From positions 1 through 64,000 of the IMG/VR virus record IMGVR_UViG_3300039183_000005: a DNA stretch of 64,000 bases. The stretch is one strand, 5' to 3'. Position 1 is the first letter of the stretch; each line of letters starts with the position of its first letter. The position numbers were made by a program, and so were the translations under genes. The notes under the pieces are model-generated. The model did no database searches. It was not told the origin of the DNA and saw only the letters and a program-made list of their open reading frames with translations. Source of the stretch: a virus. Positions 32,088-40,762 of this stretch are shown in pieces.

Positions 32088-32435
32088 ATGACAGTTATCG
32101 GAGCGACAATACCAGAGTATGATTTTTTTCCTAATGCAGCACCAGCTATTGTTGGGCAATTGCCATCTGGCCAAGTTGTTAATATACAGCTTTGGGAAAA
32201 TGGTTCGCCAGTCTCTATTTCTTCTAGTGGTTGTAGTGAGATTGGCAATACTGGTAGATATACCTGGTCTACTAGTGGTATTCCAACATTATCCGCGAGT
32301 AGACAACAATTTCATTGGCAAATGTCTGATGGTTCAGATACCGACGATGGTGATTTTATTTTAATTTCTCACGAAAACTATGACGGAGGTATGCCATCCT
32401 TAAATGCCAAGGATACATACATAAAAAGAATTTAG
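32088..32435 (+). CDS. Small structural protein sharing the C-terminal module of the giant fibre
   Basis: The 115-residue protein follows AGGAGG. Its core (SSGCSEIGNTGRYTWST, then IPTLSASRQQFHWQM) matches the last ~100 residues of the preceding 1526-residue protein. This suggests duplication of a binding or trimerisation knob, or an interaction module that attaches both to one partner. Function otherwise unknown. Confidence 0.65.
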   Translation: MTVIGATIPEYDFFPNAAPAIVGQLPSGQVVNIQLWENGSPVSISSSGCSEIGNTGRYTWSTSGIPTLSASRQQFHWQMSDGSDTDDGDFILISHENYDGGMPSLNAKDTYIKRI

Positions 32436-32444
32436 GGAGACGAT

Positions 32445-32990
32445 ATGGCTTGGAATACTGATCTAGTTTTGATAACCAGAGTTTTGATTAGCGACGTTGC
32501 TACACCACAAACTTATGTGGACGAATATATTGAGAGAGTATTAATTACTGCTGGAATTATGGTTGATGCCGATTTTCCGTTTAGCTATGATTATACCTAT
32601 GATATAAGCACTCTTACAATTTCTCCCGATCCAGTATTGAGCAGTGATTCTGCATTTATGGCTTTGATACCGCTCAAGGCTGCGTGTATTTTAACGCAAG
32701 GTGAATTTAAGCAGGCATTGGGCCAGGGAATCAAAGTACGAGACGGAGATAGTTCTATTGACACAAGCGTAAGCTTTCGGGGTTATCGAGATATTTTAGA
32801 AATGGGACCATGTGCCGCGTACGAGAAATTGAAATGGTCACTATTGGCATCTGGGGAAGCTGTGGGCGACGGTGTTGGAAAAGCCGTTCTTGGACCATAT
32901 CGGTCACCAGGCAGCAATGCACTAGATACTATTTCGTGGTATTATGATCAATTTGCTATCGAAAGCAATGGCCGCAGAGATCGTATGTAA
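32445..32990 (+). CDS. Head-tail connector-like protein (181 aa)
   Basis: Follows GGGAGACGAT. The helical start (VLITRVLISDV...YVDEYIERVLITAG) and a central ALIPLKAACILTQGEFKQA resemble head-tail adaptor proteins of the gp6/gp15 type. It opens the connector/neck gene set. Assignment rests on position and general pattern. Confidence 0.6.
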   Translation: MAWNTDLVLITRVLISDVATPQTYVDEYIERVLITAGIMVDADFPFSYDYTYDISTLTISPDPVLSSDSAFMALIPLKAACILTQGEFKQALGQGIKVRDGDSSIDTSVSFRGYRDILEMGPCAAYEKLKWSLLASGEAVGDGVGKAVLGPYRSPGSNALDTISWYYDQFAIESNGRRDRM

Positions 32991-33019
32991 TAATTTTTAG
33001 TTAATATTTGGAAGTTATT

Positions 33020-33610
33020 ATGACATATGCCAATAATAATATTAGTTTTTTTATCAACGGGTTGGAGCCCCGTCCTACTCTTTCGTGTCCTGCGCTCGAC
33101 ACAACAGCATCTATACAAATCAAGGATTCATTGATTAGAATCTATCAATCCAGAATTGATGCTCTAATTAATCAGCTTGGAAAAAATGTTTACCTAGAAT
33201 TTGATCCAATTCGTGATCCTTGTCCTAACTGTTCCTATGATGTTATTCGTGAACGATCAACCGGAATATATAAAATTGGTGGTCCAACACCATTTGCTCG
33301 TGGACGTAAATGTCCATATTGTAAAGGCCATGGTTTTACAGAAACATCAGTTAATAAATGTATTAAATGTTTGATTAAATGGAACCCCAACGATACTAGC
33401 AACTACGGACTAGCAATCGAACAAAGAAAAGGCGTAGTGCGACTTAAAACATATTTGACAGAGGCAGATGACTTAGCAAGAGCAAAGACTGTTATTGTTA
33501 ATCACGATATTGTCAATCAGATGAAATTGAGGGTGAAACTTATTCAAGGTCCAATTCCAGTTGGATTACGTGAAGATAGATATTGTATTAGTTTTTGGGA
33601 GTTGATATAA
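33020..33610 (+). CDS. Zinc-ribbon virion/neck protein (196 aa)
   Basis: ATG 33020 follows TTGGAAG. Two DnaJ-like zinc pairs, CPNC...CPYCKGHG and CIKC, lie in the middle (~residues 70-120). The C-terminal half is strand-rich (RLKTYLTEADDLARAKTVIV). Proteins of this type are found among connector genes of large phages. Probably a neck or stopper component; not proven. Confidence 0.55.
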   Translation: MTYANNNISFFINGLEPRPTLSCPALDTTASIQIKDSLIRIYQSRIDALINQLGKNVYLEFDPIRDPCPNCSYDVIRERSTGIYKIGGPTPFARGRKCPYCKGHGFTETSVNKCIKCLIKWNPNDTSNYGLAIEQRKGVVRLKTYLTEADDLARAKTVIVNHDIVNQMKLRVKLIQGPIPVGLREDRYCISFWELI

Positions 33611-34312
33611 TTGGCCAATATTAGATTAAAAATTGAACCAACATCGCAAACTATTATTCAGCTTTCCAAAGGAGTGAAACGAGAAGGTTCAAAAATATGG
33701 GCTGGACGTATATTGTCTCACGCAACTGCAATCAGACAAGATATTGGCAATATGCTTGCAAAAACTTTTAATGGAACATCTGTAGCTAAAGCTATTCGCG
33801 GCCAAGGTGGAGAAGATTTGCCAGCACATTTTGGATTAAACGACAGTACAGCTAATGCTTTGGTTGACGGAATGGCGGAATTGATTCGATCATCAGTGAG
33901 ACTTGTTAGCAAAAGTGCTAACGATAATACTGTATTGGTTCGCGTACAGGCGGTAGAAGATAATTGGAATGATTACTTAAGTCTGCCAGGCGCACAATAT
34001 ATATCTTATCCATCGAATATTACAATTCCAGTTGTTAAATGGCTATTAGTGGACCCTAGTATCGATATTGGTCAAGCTGCATACGATATAGTCTTCAAGG
34101 GGGAAGATCAGAAATTCGATGTAAGAATACAAAATGCATCTCGCAGTGGACGAGCAATCATGGTATCTCTACAGACATTGGGTGGTGGAGGAGGCTATGT
34201 ATTGCCAGCTATTGTGTCTGGACAGGCTGGTAAAAATTTCATTGAAATGACTTTAGGCCAACAGAATGTGGCGATGGAAGCCGCAACTATTTTAATGAAG
34301 AAGGTTGGATAA
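33611..34312 (+). CDS. Tail-completion/neck-like protein (233 aa)
   Basis: Starts with TTG directly after the previous stop; GGGAG nine bases upstream supports it. The N-terminal half is helical (IWAGRILSHATAIRQDIGNML) and the C-terminal part Gly-rich with short strands, as in HK97 gp10-like completion proteins. The stop overlaps the start region of the endonuclease as TAATATG. Confidence 0.55.
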   Translation: MANIRLKIEPTSQTIIQLSKGVKREGSKIWAGRILSHATAIRQDIGNMLAKTFNGTSVAKAIRGQGGEDLPAHFGLNDSTANALVDGMAELIRSSVRLVSKSANDNTVLVRVQAVEDNWNDYLSLPGAQYISYPSNITIPVVKWLLVDPSIDIGQAAYDIVFKGEDQKFDVRIQNASRSGRAIMVSLQTLGGGGGYVLPAIVSGQAGKNFIEMTLGQQNVAMEAATILMKKVG

Positions 34313-34313
34313 T

Positions 34314-35264
34314 ATGAGAAAATGCTGGACGAAAAAAGAAGATGATATATTGAGAAAATACTATTTCAGTGATGGTGCTAAATATTGTTTTAATTTACTG
34401 GATAGGTCTATTGGTAGTGTTTATGAAAGAGTTAAAAAAATAAATTTGTCTAAAAAAATACCTAAATGGACGGAAGGAGAAATTAGCGATCTTAGAAAAT
34501 ACTATATTGATCATGGATCGGAATATTGCGCTCGATTGCTGAATAAACCTCGGCGATCTATTATTAAAAAAGCTTATCGTCTTAAAATTAAAACAAATAT
34601 TAACAAAGGTTGGAATAGTAATGAAGACGATATTTTATTTAAATATTATGTTCAACATGGAGCTGACTATTGTTCTAATTTATTAAATAAATCCAAAAAT
34701 AATGTTTGTGCAAGGGCTAACAAATTGGGTCTACTTTCCTGTATTACAAATGGTGGATTTCCTAAAAAACAAGTGATAGATAAAATATGTAACAATAAAG
34801 TTATGGCAATATGTAAAAAACATGGTGAAACACCACATTATTTTAGAAACGGCACAATTCAACACTGTATTAAATGTTCATCAATAAAAAATGTAGCTTA
34901 TAAAAAAGCAGAAAGAAAAACACCGTTGGGTTTATATAAAAGTAGATTACGTAATTCCTTAAATAGTGCCTTTACACGTATTTCAAAAATAAACAATACT
35001 AAAAAACACAGAGGATGTTTTAGACATCTATCATATTCACCTAGACAATTATGTAATCACTTAGAAGCAATCAGGGGGCGACAGAATAATAAGTGTCCGA
35101 TGTGTCAACAATCGTATGACTGCGTTAAGATAAGTATAGATCATACCATACCTGTCAAGATAGCCAACACAACGGAAGAAGTATTAGAGTTATTTAATCT
35201 CAGCAACTTATCTTTGTTATGTCTGTCATGCAATAGTTCTAAGGGGGCCAGCATATGTCCTTAA
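34314..35264 (+). CDS. SANT/Myb-repeat HNH endonuclease
   Basis: ATG 34314. Residues ~3-140 hold three Myb/SANT-like repeats of about 45 residues, each starting with Trp and an acidic pair (CWTKKEDDILRKYY, KWTEGEISDLRKYY, GWNSNEDDILFKYY) and followed by YC..LL..S. The C-terminus is an HNH site with zinc knuckles: CPMCQQSYD, ISIDHTIPV, CLSCNSSKG. It is a free-standing homing endonuclease inserted between two neck/tail genes. Its last codons overlap the next start by ten bases, so it is well fitted into the operon. It is more AT-rich than its neighbours. Confidence 0.82.
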   Translation: MRKCWTKKEDDILRKYYFSDGAKYCFNLLDRSIGSVYERVKKINLSKKIPKWTEGEISDLRKYYIDHGSEYCARLLNKPRRSIIKKAYRLKIKTNINKGWNSNEDDILFKYYVQHGADYCSNLLNKSKNNVCARANKLGLLSCITNGGFPKKQVIDKICNNKVMAICKKHGETPHYFRNGTIQHCIKCSSIKNVAYKKAERKTPLGLYKSRLRNSLNSAFTRISKINNTKKHRGCFRHLSYSPRQLCNHLEAIRGRQNNKCPMCQQSYDCVKISIDHTIPVKIANTTEEVLELFNLSNLSLLCLSCNSSKGASICP

Positions 35265-36187
35265 CATTCAAAGGTATAGGTGGATACGGCTATTCCGGCT
35301 ATTCTTTAACCGATCAACTTCTGTATAATTTGAAATTTTTTATCGACTGGAATCTATTAAATAATGGTGCCTATAGTATTTACGAATATAATTCAAGCAG
35401 TTGGTACGATGCAGATGAATCTAAACTACACGTTGTCCCCGACGAAAGATATGAACAAGGACGTGTATGGGAAGGTGCAGGACGCGAATGGGCATGGGAA
35501 AGTGGAGTTTCACTGGGTAGCGGTGCGGTTGATCCATTTCGTGTTTCTGGCGTATATATCGACGGAGATTTTTATCCGAAGGATTCTGCTGGCATTTATG
35601 CTCACCATGTGGATTATCTAAATGGTCGTATAATTTTTGATGAGCCAAAGAGCGTCGATGATGACATTCGTGCAGAATATACCCGCAGATCAGTTCATGT
35701 AGGATTTGCCGATGATCAAGATTTTAGAGTCATGATGTTGAATGCTGTTGAAGAATTTCTTACCGACTCTTCTACGTCTGGCACTCCGTCCAGAGAACAT
35801 CAAATTTGGCTTCCAAGTATTTTTATCGAAGTTACCACTGGTGAACAACGCGGTTTACAACTGGGCGGTGGACAAATAAAAACTAGATACGTGACTTTTC
35901 ACATATTTGCAGATAATCCGCAAGATCGCAATTTATTAATGGATTGGCTAGACTATCAAACCAGAACTGTATTTTGGATGGCTGATCTGAATAATATTAC
36001 TTTTCCATTTGATGAATATGGTGACTTGGTATCTGGTGTAACAAATTGGCCAAATATGGTATCTGCTCATCCGTGGAAACGTTTAAGGGTGATCGAAGGG
36101 AATTCAGCGGTACTAAATTCATTAAATTCTCAATTGTTTAGGGCTCGTGTGACGTGGACTGTTGAAATTGATTTTAATTTGATATAA
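35255..36187 (+). CDS. Virion structural protein (310 aa)
   Basis: Starts inside the end of the endonuclease gene with AAGGGGG upstream. The N-terminus is Gly/Tyr-rich (GIGGYGYSGYSLTDQLLYNL). The middle and C-terminal parts are strand-rich and hydrophilic with a final FRARVTWTVEIDF. No known family recognised. Between connector and tail-tube genes, so likely a neck, tail-terminator or completion protein. Confidence 0.6.
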   Translation: MSLTFKGIGGYGYSGYSLTDQLLYNLKFFIDWNLLNNGAYSIYEYNSSSWYDADESKLHVVPDERYEQGRVWEGAGREWAWESGVSLGSGAVDPFRVSGVYIDGDFYPKDSAGIYAHHVDYLNGRIIFDEPKSVDDDIRAEYTRRSVHVGFADDQDFRVMMLNAVEEFLTDSSTSGTPSREHQIWLPSIFIEVTTGEQRGLQLGGGQIKTRYVTFHIFADNPQDRNLLMDWLDYQTRTVFWMADLNNITFPFDEYGDLVSGVTNWPNMVSAHPWKRLRVIEGNSAVLNSLNSQLFRARVTWTVEIDFNLI

Positions 36188-36202
36188 TTTGAATTGCATA
36201 TT

Positions 36203-36211
36203 GTGTATAAG
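36203..36211 (+). promoter_or_regulatory. Promoter motif GTGTATAAG before tail tube gene
   Basis: Lies 57 bases before the tail-tube ATG, in the 80-base gap. It differs from consensus only in the last base. Confidence 0.5.
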
Positions 36212-36267
36212 ACAATGGTGGATAGATTTGGATAGATTAGATTTACTGAGAGGTAAGGTGAGTGTAA

Positions 36268-37386
36268 ATGAGTTCTAACAATCGCATATTTTACGCCATA
36301 CAGGCATTGGGTTTTGCGGAGCACGACGTAGTATGTCCAACTGGTTCTGGTGGGTGTGGTGTTGCTGGTTCTGGAACACATCCGTCTGGATTTAGGACAG
36401 CACATGGTGTACAGAGTGTTGGCATGAATACTACATTTAATCTTGAACAAGTTTTCGAACTTGGTCAACTAGAGCTTTACGAAAATGTCGAGGGTATTCC
36501 AGACATCGAATTGACAGCCCAAAAAGTACTAGATGGTTATCCATTGCTGTATCATCTTGCTACGCCAGGTGCAACATCGGCAACGTTGGTCGGACGATCG
36601 AACGAGCGATGTTTTGCTGCTCTGAATATTTATCCGGATACTTTTGATAATGCTTCTGGAACTCCACTGCAATCAGTTGGTCTGTCGGGTATGTATGTTT
36701 CAGCACTTACCTATACTCTGAATGTAGAGGGTAGTTCAACGGAGGATGTTACGCTTGTCGGAAACAACAGAGAATGGGTGGCCAGTGGTCTTACTCACTT
36801 TGCCCCATCTGCATTTGATGGTTCTGATGAACCATTATCTTTGACTGCTTCTGGTGGTGTGGCACAAAGAGAAAACATTCTTATGGGCTCTGGATGTTCT
36901 ATGAGTGACGCTGGTGTTATTTCTGGTGCTAGCGGTAGTATTTGGCCTACGGAAATTGATGGTATTGATGCTAACGGGCACAATTTAGTTTCCGGAGGTG
37001 CTTATAGTGCCCACATTCAAACCGTTACAATTTCAACAGACCTTGGTCGCGAAGAACTATTTGAGCTTGGTCGTCGTGGTCCGTATCACCGTTTCGTATC
37101 ATTTCCAACAGAGGTGACCTGTGTAATTGATACTACATCGTCCGAAGGTGATCTGATTGATGCCCTGGCCGATCCTGTTGGCGGAAGTAACCTCACTGAT
37201 CAAAAGATTTTCATCTGGGTTGAGGAAGGTACGCGGCTCAATCTTGGTGCTAAGAACAAATTGGCATCGGTTAGCTACGGAGGGGGCGACAGCGGTGGCG
37301 GAAATGTTACAGTATCACTTAACTATTCGAATTTCAATTCCTTAAAGGTTACGCATCCACAAGACCCGGCGGGCCTTTCAACCTAA
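36268..37386 (+). CDS. Major tail tube protein
   Basis: The 372-residue protein has the centre YVSALTYTLNVEGSSTEDVT followed by LVGNNREWV, typical of tail-tube proteins of long-tailed phages, and N-terminal LEQVFELGQLELYENV. A second related stretch (HIQTVTISTDLGREELFELG) suggests an internal duplication. It has its own promoter motif and a strong terminator after it, as expected for a high-copy virion protein. Confidence 0.75.
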   Translation: MSSNNRIFYAIQALGFAEHDVVCPTGSGGCGVAGSGTHPSGFRTAHGVQSVGMNTTFNLEQVFELGQLELYENVEGIPDIELTAQKVLDGYPLLYHLATPGATSATLVGRSNERCFAALNIYPDTFDNASGTPLQSVGLSGMYVSALTYTLNVEGSSTEDVTLVGNNREWVASGLTHFAPSAFDGSDEPLSLTASGGVAQRENILMGSGCSMSDAGVISGASGSIWPTEIDGIDANGHNLVSGGAYSAHIQTVTISTDLGREELFELGRRGPYHRFVSFPTEVTCVIDTTSSEGDLIDALADPVGGSNLTDQKIFIWVEEGTRLNLGAKNKLASVSYGGGDSGGGNVTVSLNYSNFNSLKVTHPQDPAGLST

Positions 37387-37415
37387 TCTTTATAAATTGG
37401 CATACGATTAAATAG

Positions 37416-37452
37416 ATCGAGGTGGTTTTCGGACCATCTCGATTTTTTTTAT
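37416..37452 (+). terminator. Rho-independent terminator after tail tube gene
   Basis: The stem ATCGAGGTGGT / ACCATCTCGAT (one G-T wobble) with loop TTTCGG is followed by eight T. It marks the left end of the accessory block. Confidence 0.9.
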
Positions 37453-37477
37453 TTTAATGAAACAAATCTATTTGTTA

Positions 37478-37535
37478 TACGTATAATAAGATAGCAGCGT
37501 TGTGCTGCTATCGTGAGCCAAGCTCTGTATCGGAT
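37478..37535 (+). promoter_or_regulatory. Promoter ACGTATAAT plus perfect 9-bp hairpin (element B)
   Basis: TATAAT at 37482-37487 is followed after two bases by GATAGCAGC (37490-37498) / GCTGCTATC (37504-37512) with loop GTTGT. Downstream GTGAGCCAAGCTCTGTATCGGATGCAT aligns with elements A and C and shares GTATCGGATG with element D. The ATG in it opens only a 7-codon frame. Confidence 0.6.
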
Positions 37536-37578
37536 GCATCTTTATTGGATTATATAATTCTTCTTCAATCGTGCAGTC

Positions 37579-37809
37579 ATGAATAAGACAATAGAATATT
37601 TTCGTAACAGAATAGAGAGTGAATATAAAGATGTTCTGCTTGGAAGTGGTTCCGTAGGAGGATGTTTTGGGTCCATATTGTGTCACGAATTGCACCACAG
37701 CGAAGAAGGTAATGGATTACATTTCAAGAAATTAGCTAAGAAATGGAATATTTCCGTATCGTTTTTGGGACAAATTATAGCCGATCATTGCGATAGACTG
37801 GATCAATGA
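37579..37809 (+). CDS. Hypothetical protein, 76 aa
   Basis: First gene of the accessory block. The C-terminal HFKKLAKKWNISVSFLGQII has helix-turn-helix character. The N-terminal half is acidic with a Gly/Ser loop. No ribosome site is obvious. No family recognised. Confidence 0.5.
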   Translation: MNKTIEYFRNRIESEYKDVLLGSGSVGGCFGSILCHELHHSEEGNGLHFKKLAKKWNISVSFLGQIIADHCDRLDQ

Positions 37810-37810
37810 T

Positions 37811-37999
37811 ATGATTTACTTTGTTGTAGCTCAAAAAGAAGAAGATGCAGAATGGGAGCTTTTCGGTCCTTGGGATTATATAGAAGGGGCTGACGAAAAG
37901 ATAGACGAATTGAGTCATAGTCCTATATATTCTCAAGTCGAATTAGCTAGAGTGTTAACGGACGAAGACGGCCGAGAGTGGTTACGGGATGTTGAATGA
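37811..37999 (+). CDS. Hypothetical acidic protein, 62 aa
   Basis: Starts two bases after the previous stop. Strongly acidic with a strand-helix pattern (IYFVVAQKEEDAEWELFGPW). It resembles small DUF-like domains but is not assignable. The stop overlaps the ligA start. Confidence 0.5.
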   Translation: MIYFVVAQKEEDAEWELFGPWDYIEGADEKIDELSHSPIYSQVELARVLTDEDGREWLRDVE

Positions 38000-39876
38000 T
38001 GAAGGTAGATCAACTTGAAAAAGCAAGTGCTGCTTATTACGCTGGCAACCCGATAATGACAGATGCCGAATTTGATGCGGCTGTTGTTGAATTGCGTGAA
38101 AACAATCCAGATCACCCATTTCTCAAACGTATTGGGGCACCTGTCCCCGGTAAAGAGAAGGTAGCTCATAAGATTGCGATGGGAAGTTTAGCTAATGCAA
38201 ACAATAAAGAAGAATTTGAGACATGGATACCAGACGATAATCCGACGATATTTCTTTCCCATAAAATGGATGGTTCTTCACTGGAACTAGTTTATGAGAA
38301 CGGTTCTTTTGTGCAGGCCATTACTCGCGGCAATGGTGAATTGGGAGAAGATGTAACAAAAAATGTAGTCAAATCAGGGAATGTCCCCCTCACTATTGAT
38401 CCAAGCATAGTTTCTGTTAGGTGCGAATGCTTAATTCATGTTGCTGACTGGACTGCTCACTTTGGTGGAGACGCTAATCCACGCAATTCTGCTGCTGGAA
38501 CACTACGTCGTCACGATGGCCACAATGCAAAATATCTTCAATTTTATGCTTTTGATGCTTTGTTCACTACCGATAAGATAGATGATGGAATTTTTGCATT
38601 TTCGAAATCTGAATGCGGTATCCTTACTCTGCTCAAACGATGGTTCTCTACACCATTTTATGCATTAGCAAATGATTTGGAAAGTCTAGTGTCGTGGTGT
38701 CGAGAGGTAGAATACGTTAGAGAAACACATCCGTATGAAATAGATGGAGTTGTAGCAAAAATAGACGATCGCACTAGGTCTCAAAATATGGGTAGTAGAA
38801 ATGGAAGACCAAGGGGCCAGATTGCCATAAAGTTCAAACCCCGTGGTGGAGAAACAATTTTAAATAAGGTGATATGGCAAGTTGGTCATACGGGATCGTT
38901 AACTCCCGTCGGTGAAGTATCTCCCGTGGGTGTTGGTGGAACTATCGTTAAACGTGTTACTCTATGCAATATGGATGAGATTGATAGATTAGACATCGCA
39001 ATTGGAGATACTGTCGAAATTATTAGGGCTGGTGATGTTATTCCTAAATTATCTAAATGTGTCAAAAAAGGTAAGCAAAGATTAATTATTTGTCCTCCGA
39101 AGCAGTGTCCTGAATGTGGAAGCAAGACAGCAAAAGATGGGGCTAGACTTTTTTGCACCAATGATTTGTGTGGGGGTCAATCTTTAGGGCGTGTAATGAC
39201 ATGGATCAAAAAGAGGGATATTCTCAATCTGGGAATTGGTGTTATTAAGGCCGCTAATATAAAATCAATCCGCCACTTATATGAGATGAGTCTTGATGAG
39301 TGGGCGAAGGTTCAGGTTGGAAATGGTGTTTTGGGTGAAAAACGTGCGAAGAAAATACTGGTATCTCTATATCATTCTAAATATGTTTCTTTATCAGAAT
39401 TTTTAGGCTCTATTGGAATCAAAGGCGTGGGACGATCTCTTTGTCGTGATATTTGTAATGGATTGGGGGTACGAACACTAGACAATATATTTGCAATTCG
39501 TCCGGAACACATAGAAAAACTGGAAGGATTTGGACAGATAAGAGCATATGATTTTTGCAATTGGTTACTAGAGTATCGTAAAGATATAATTGAACTTGCT
39601 GGTATTATGAATTTCGAAACCGAGTTTTCTAAAGGTAATCAAGTTTTTGACAATGAGACAATTTGTTTTACTGGTAAGTCACCAAAACCACGTCAAGAAA
39701 TGAGCAAATTAGCGGAAGCTGCTGGTGCCTCTGTTAGTAGTTCGGTTAACAACAATACCACGATTTTGGTAATTGCCGATATAGACAGTACGTCTTCGAA
39801 AGCGGTTAAGGCCCGTAAAATTGGGATAAAGCTGATGTCGCCAGATGAATTTTTGGAACAAGTTGGAGAATTGTAA
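37996..39876 (+). CDS. ligA: NAD+-dependent DNA ligase
   Basis: The 626-residue protein has all LigA domains. Ia is AYYAGNPIMTDAEFD. The adenylation domain carries KMDGSS (nucleophile Lys ~residue 91), then RGNGELGEDVT and KFKPRG, and the OB domain follows. The zinc finger is CPECGSKTAKDGARLFC, with a HhH region (IGIKGVGRSLC) and a C-terminal BRCT (ICFTGKSPKPRQEMSKLAEA). It seals nicks using NAD+. It is slightly shorter than bacterial LigA (about 670) but complete. Start ATG 37996 or 37999. Confidence 0.95.
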   Translation: MMKVDQLEKASAAYYAGNPIMTDAEFDAAVVELRENNPDHPFLKRIGAPVPGKEKVAHKIAMGSLANANNKEEFETWIPDDNPTIFLSHKMDGSSLELVYENGSFVQAITRGNGELGEDVTKNVVKSGNVPLTIDPSIVSVRCECLIHVADWTAHFGGDANPRNSAAGTLRRHDGHNAKYLQFYAFDALFTTDKIDDGIFAFSKSECGILTLLKRWFSTPFYALANDLESLVSWCREVEYVRETHPYEIDGVVAKIDDRTRSQNMGSRNGRPRGQIAIKFKPRGGETILNKVIWQVGHTGSLTPVGEVSPVGVGGTIVKRVTLCNMDEIDRLDIAIGDTVEIIRAGDVIPKLSKCVKKGKQRLIICPPKQCPECGSKTAKDGARLFCTNDLCGGQSLGRVMTWIKKRDILNLGIGVIKAANIKSIRHLYEMSLDEWAKVQVGNGVLGEKRAKKILVSLYHSKYVSLSEFLGSIGIKGVGRSLCRDICNGLGVRTLDNIFAIRPEHIEKLEGFGQIRAYDFCNWLLEYRKDIIELAGIMNFETEFSKGNQVFDNETICFTGKSPKPRQEMSKLAEAAGASVSSSVNNNTTILVIADIDSTSSKAVKARKIGIKLMSPDEFLEQVGEL

Positions 39877-40271
39877 TGGAGCGATTATTTATTATATTTC
39901 TCACCGTTATGTTTGTTTCTCCGGTTATGGCCGATCGTCCAAAACTGAAAGGCCCAAGTAGTCCAAAATCACAAAAGATAACAAAAATAGACACAAAGCA
40001 TCATTGTGATCATTTTCGCAAACATTATATCAGACACAGAAAGCATACACATCGTTCTCGACAACCAATTGTGATTATAGTCCAACCAAAAATTACATTA
40101 TCAATTGACAAAGAACAAAAACAACAGACCCACGTGGAGTCAAGACATAAGACGATTTATATCGAACAGAAATCTAAAGATACTGTTTATGTTCCAAAAA
40201 CTCGCAATCAAATAATACAAGAATCTAAGAATAAAGTAAAACCACAGGTGTATAATACTAAGGAACGATAG
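39876..40271 (+). CDS. Small exported basic protein (131 aa)
   Basis: Overlaps the ligA stop as TAATG. The N-terminus is a signal peptide (RLFIIFLTVMFVSPVMA, cleavage after VMA). The mature part is rich in His, Lys, Arg and Gln with no globular motif. Likely periplasmic or surface-exposed. Function unknown. It is one of three exported proteins in this block. Confidence 0.6.
   Translation: MERLFIIFLTVMFVSPVMADRPKLKGPSSPKSQKITKIDTKHHCDHFRKHYIRHRKHTHRSRQPIVIIVQPKITLSIDKEQKQQTHVESRHKTIYIEQKSKDTVYVPKTRNQIIQESKNKVKPQVYNTKER
40248..40256 (+). promoter_or_regulatory. Promoter motif GTGTATAAT inside the end of the exported-protein gene
   Basis: TATAAT 40251-40256 is followed by AAGGAACGA...TCGTTCGTTACCTT, an imperfect stem directly after the -10 box as in elements A-C. 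It is placed to drive the membrane protein at 40319. Confidence 0.45.
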
Positions 40272-40318
40272 CGATGAACAGGCGTCGTTCGTTACCTTAG
40301 TTACCGGGGGTCTTTAAA

Positions 40319-40678
40319 ATGACTCCCGCTTTTTTCGTTGAAAATCAAATGGGCAAATGGTGGTATTTAATTCTTCCAATTATCGTATGTCTGATATCAT
40401 GCTGCGATTTATTAGCTACTTTATATTTTGAAAAAACGAATTGCTATTTCCAGGAAGCGAATCCTATAGCAGTATATGTCTGGACGACCTATGGCGATTA
40501 TGGATTGGTAGGATTTAAAATTACCATCACTTTGGTGTCTTGCGTCTGTATGGCAGCAGTACTTCATGGCAAGAATCGATGTTGGCGAATTGTTGTTTCA
40601 ATATTCGGACTTTCAATTTGTATATTTTTGGTTGGCTGGTGGATTTTTTGGGAACAATTGTGTGTATTGAACGTATAA
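40319..40678 (+). CDS. Membrane protein, three transmembrane segments (DUF5658-like)
   Basis: ATG 40319 follows GGGGGTC. Hydrophobic segments lie at ~15-40, 60-80 and 90-112. The motif LATLYFEKTN...EANPIAVYVW resembles the DUF5658-type small membrane family. The stop lies inside the next promoter element (AACGTATAATAAG). Function unknown. Confidence 0.6.
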   Translation: MTPAFFVENQMGKWWYLILPIIVCLISCCDLLATLYFEKTNCYFQEANPIAVYVWTTYGDYGLVGFKITITLVSCVCMAAVLHGKNRCWRIVVSIFGLSICIFLVGWWIFWEQLCVLNV

Positions 40679-40745
40679 TAAGATAACGGCACTAGTGCCG
40701 TTCTCAATAGCCGCGCTCTATATGGATACATTCTTAATTGCGTTT
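40671..40745 (+). promoter_or_regulatory. Promoter ACGTATAAT plus palindromic hairpin (element C)
   Basis: TATAAT 40674-40679, then the perfect palindrome AACGGCACTAGTGCCGTT (40685-40702). The stem sequence differs from A and B, yet flanks match: AACGTATAATAAGATA before, and a TCTATATGGATACAT-like tail after. Its downstream ATG opens only an 8-codon frame. Confidence 0.6.
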
Positions 40746-40762
40746 TAGGGTGTTTGAAACAA

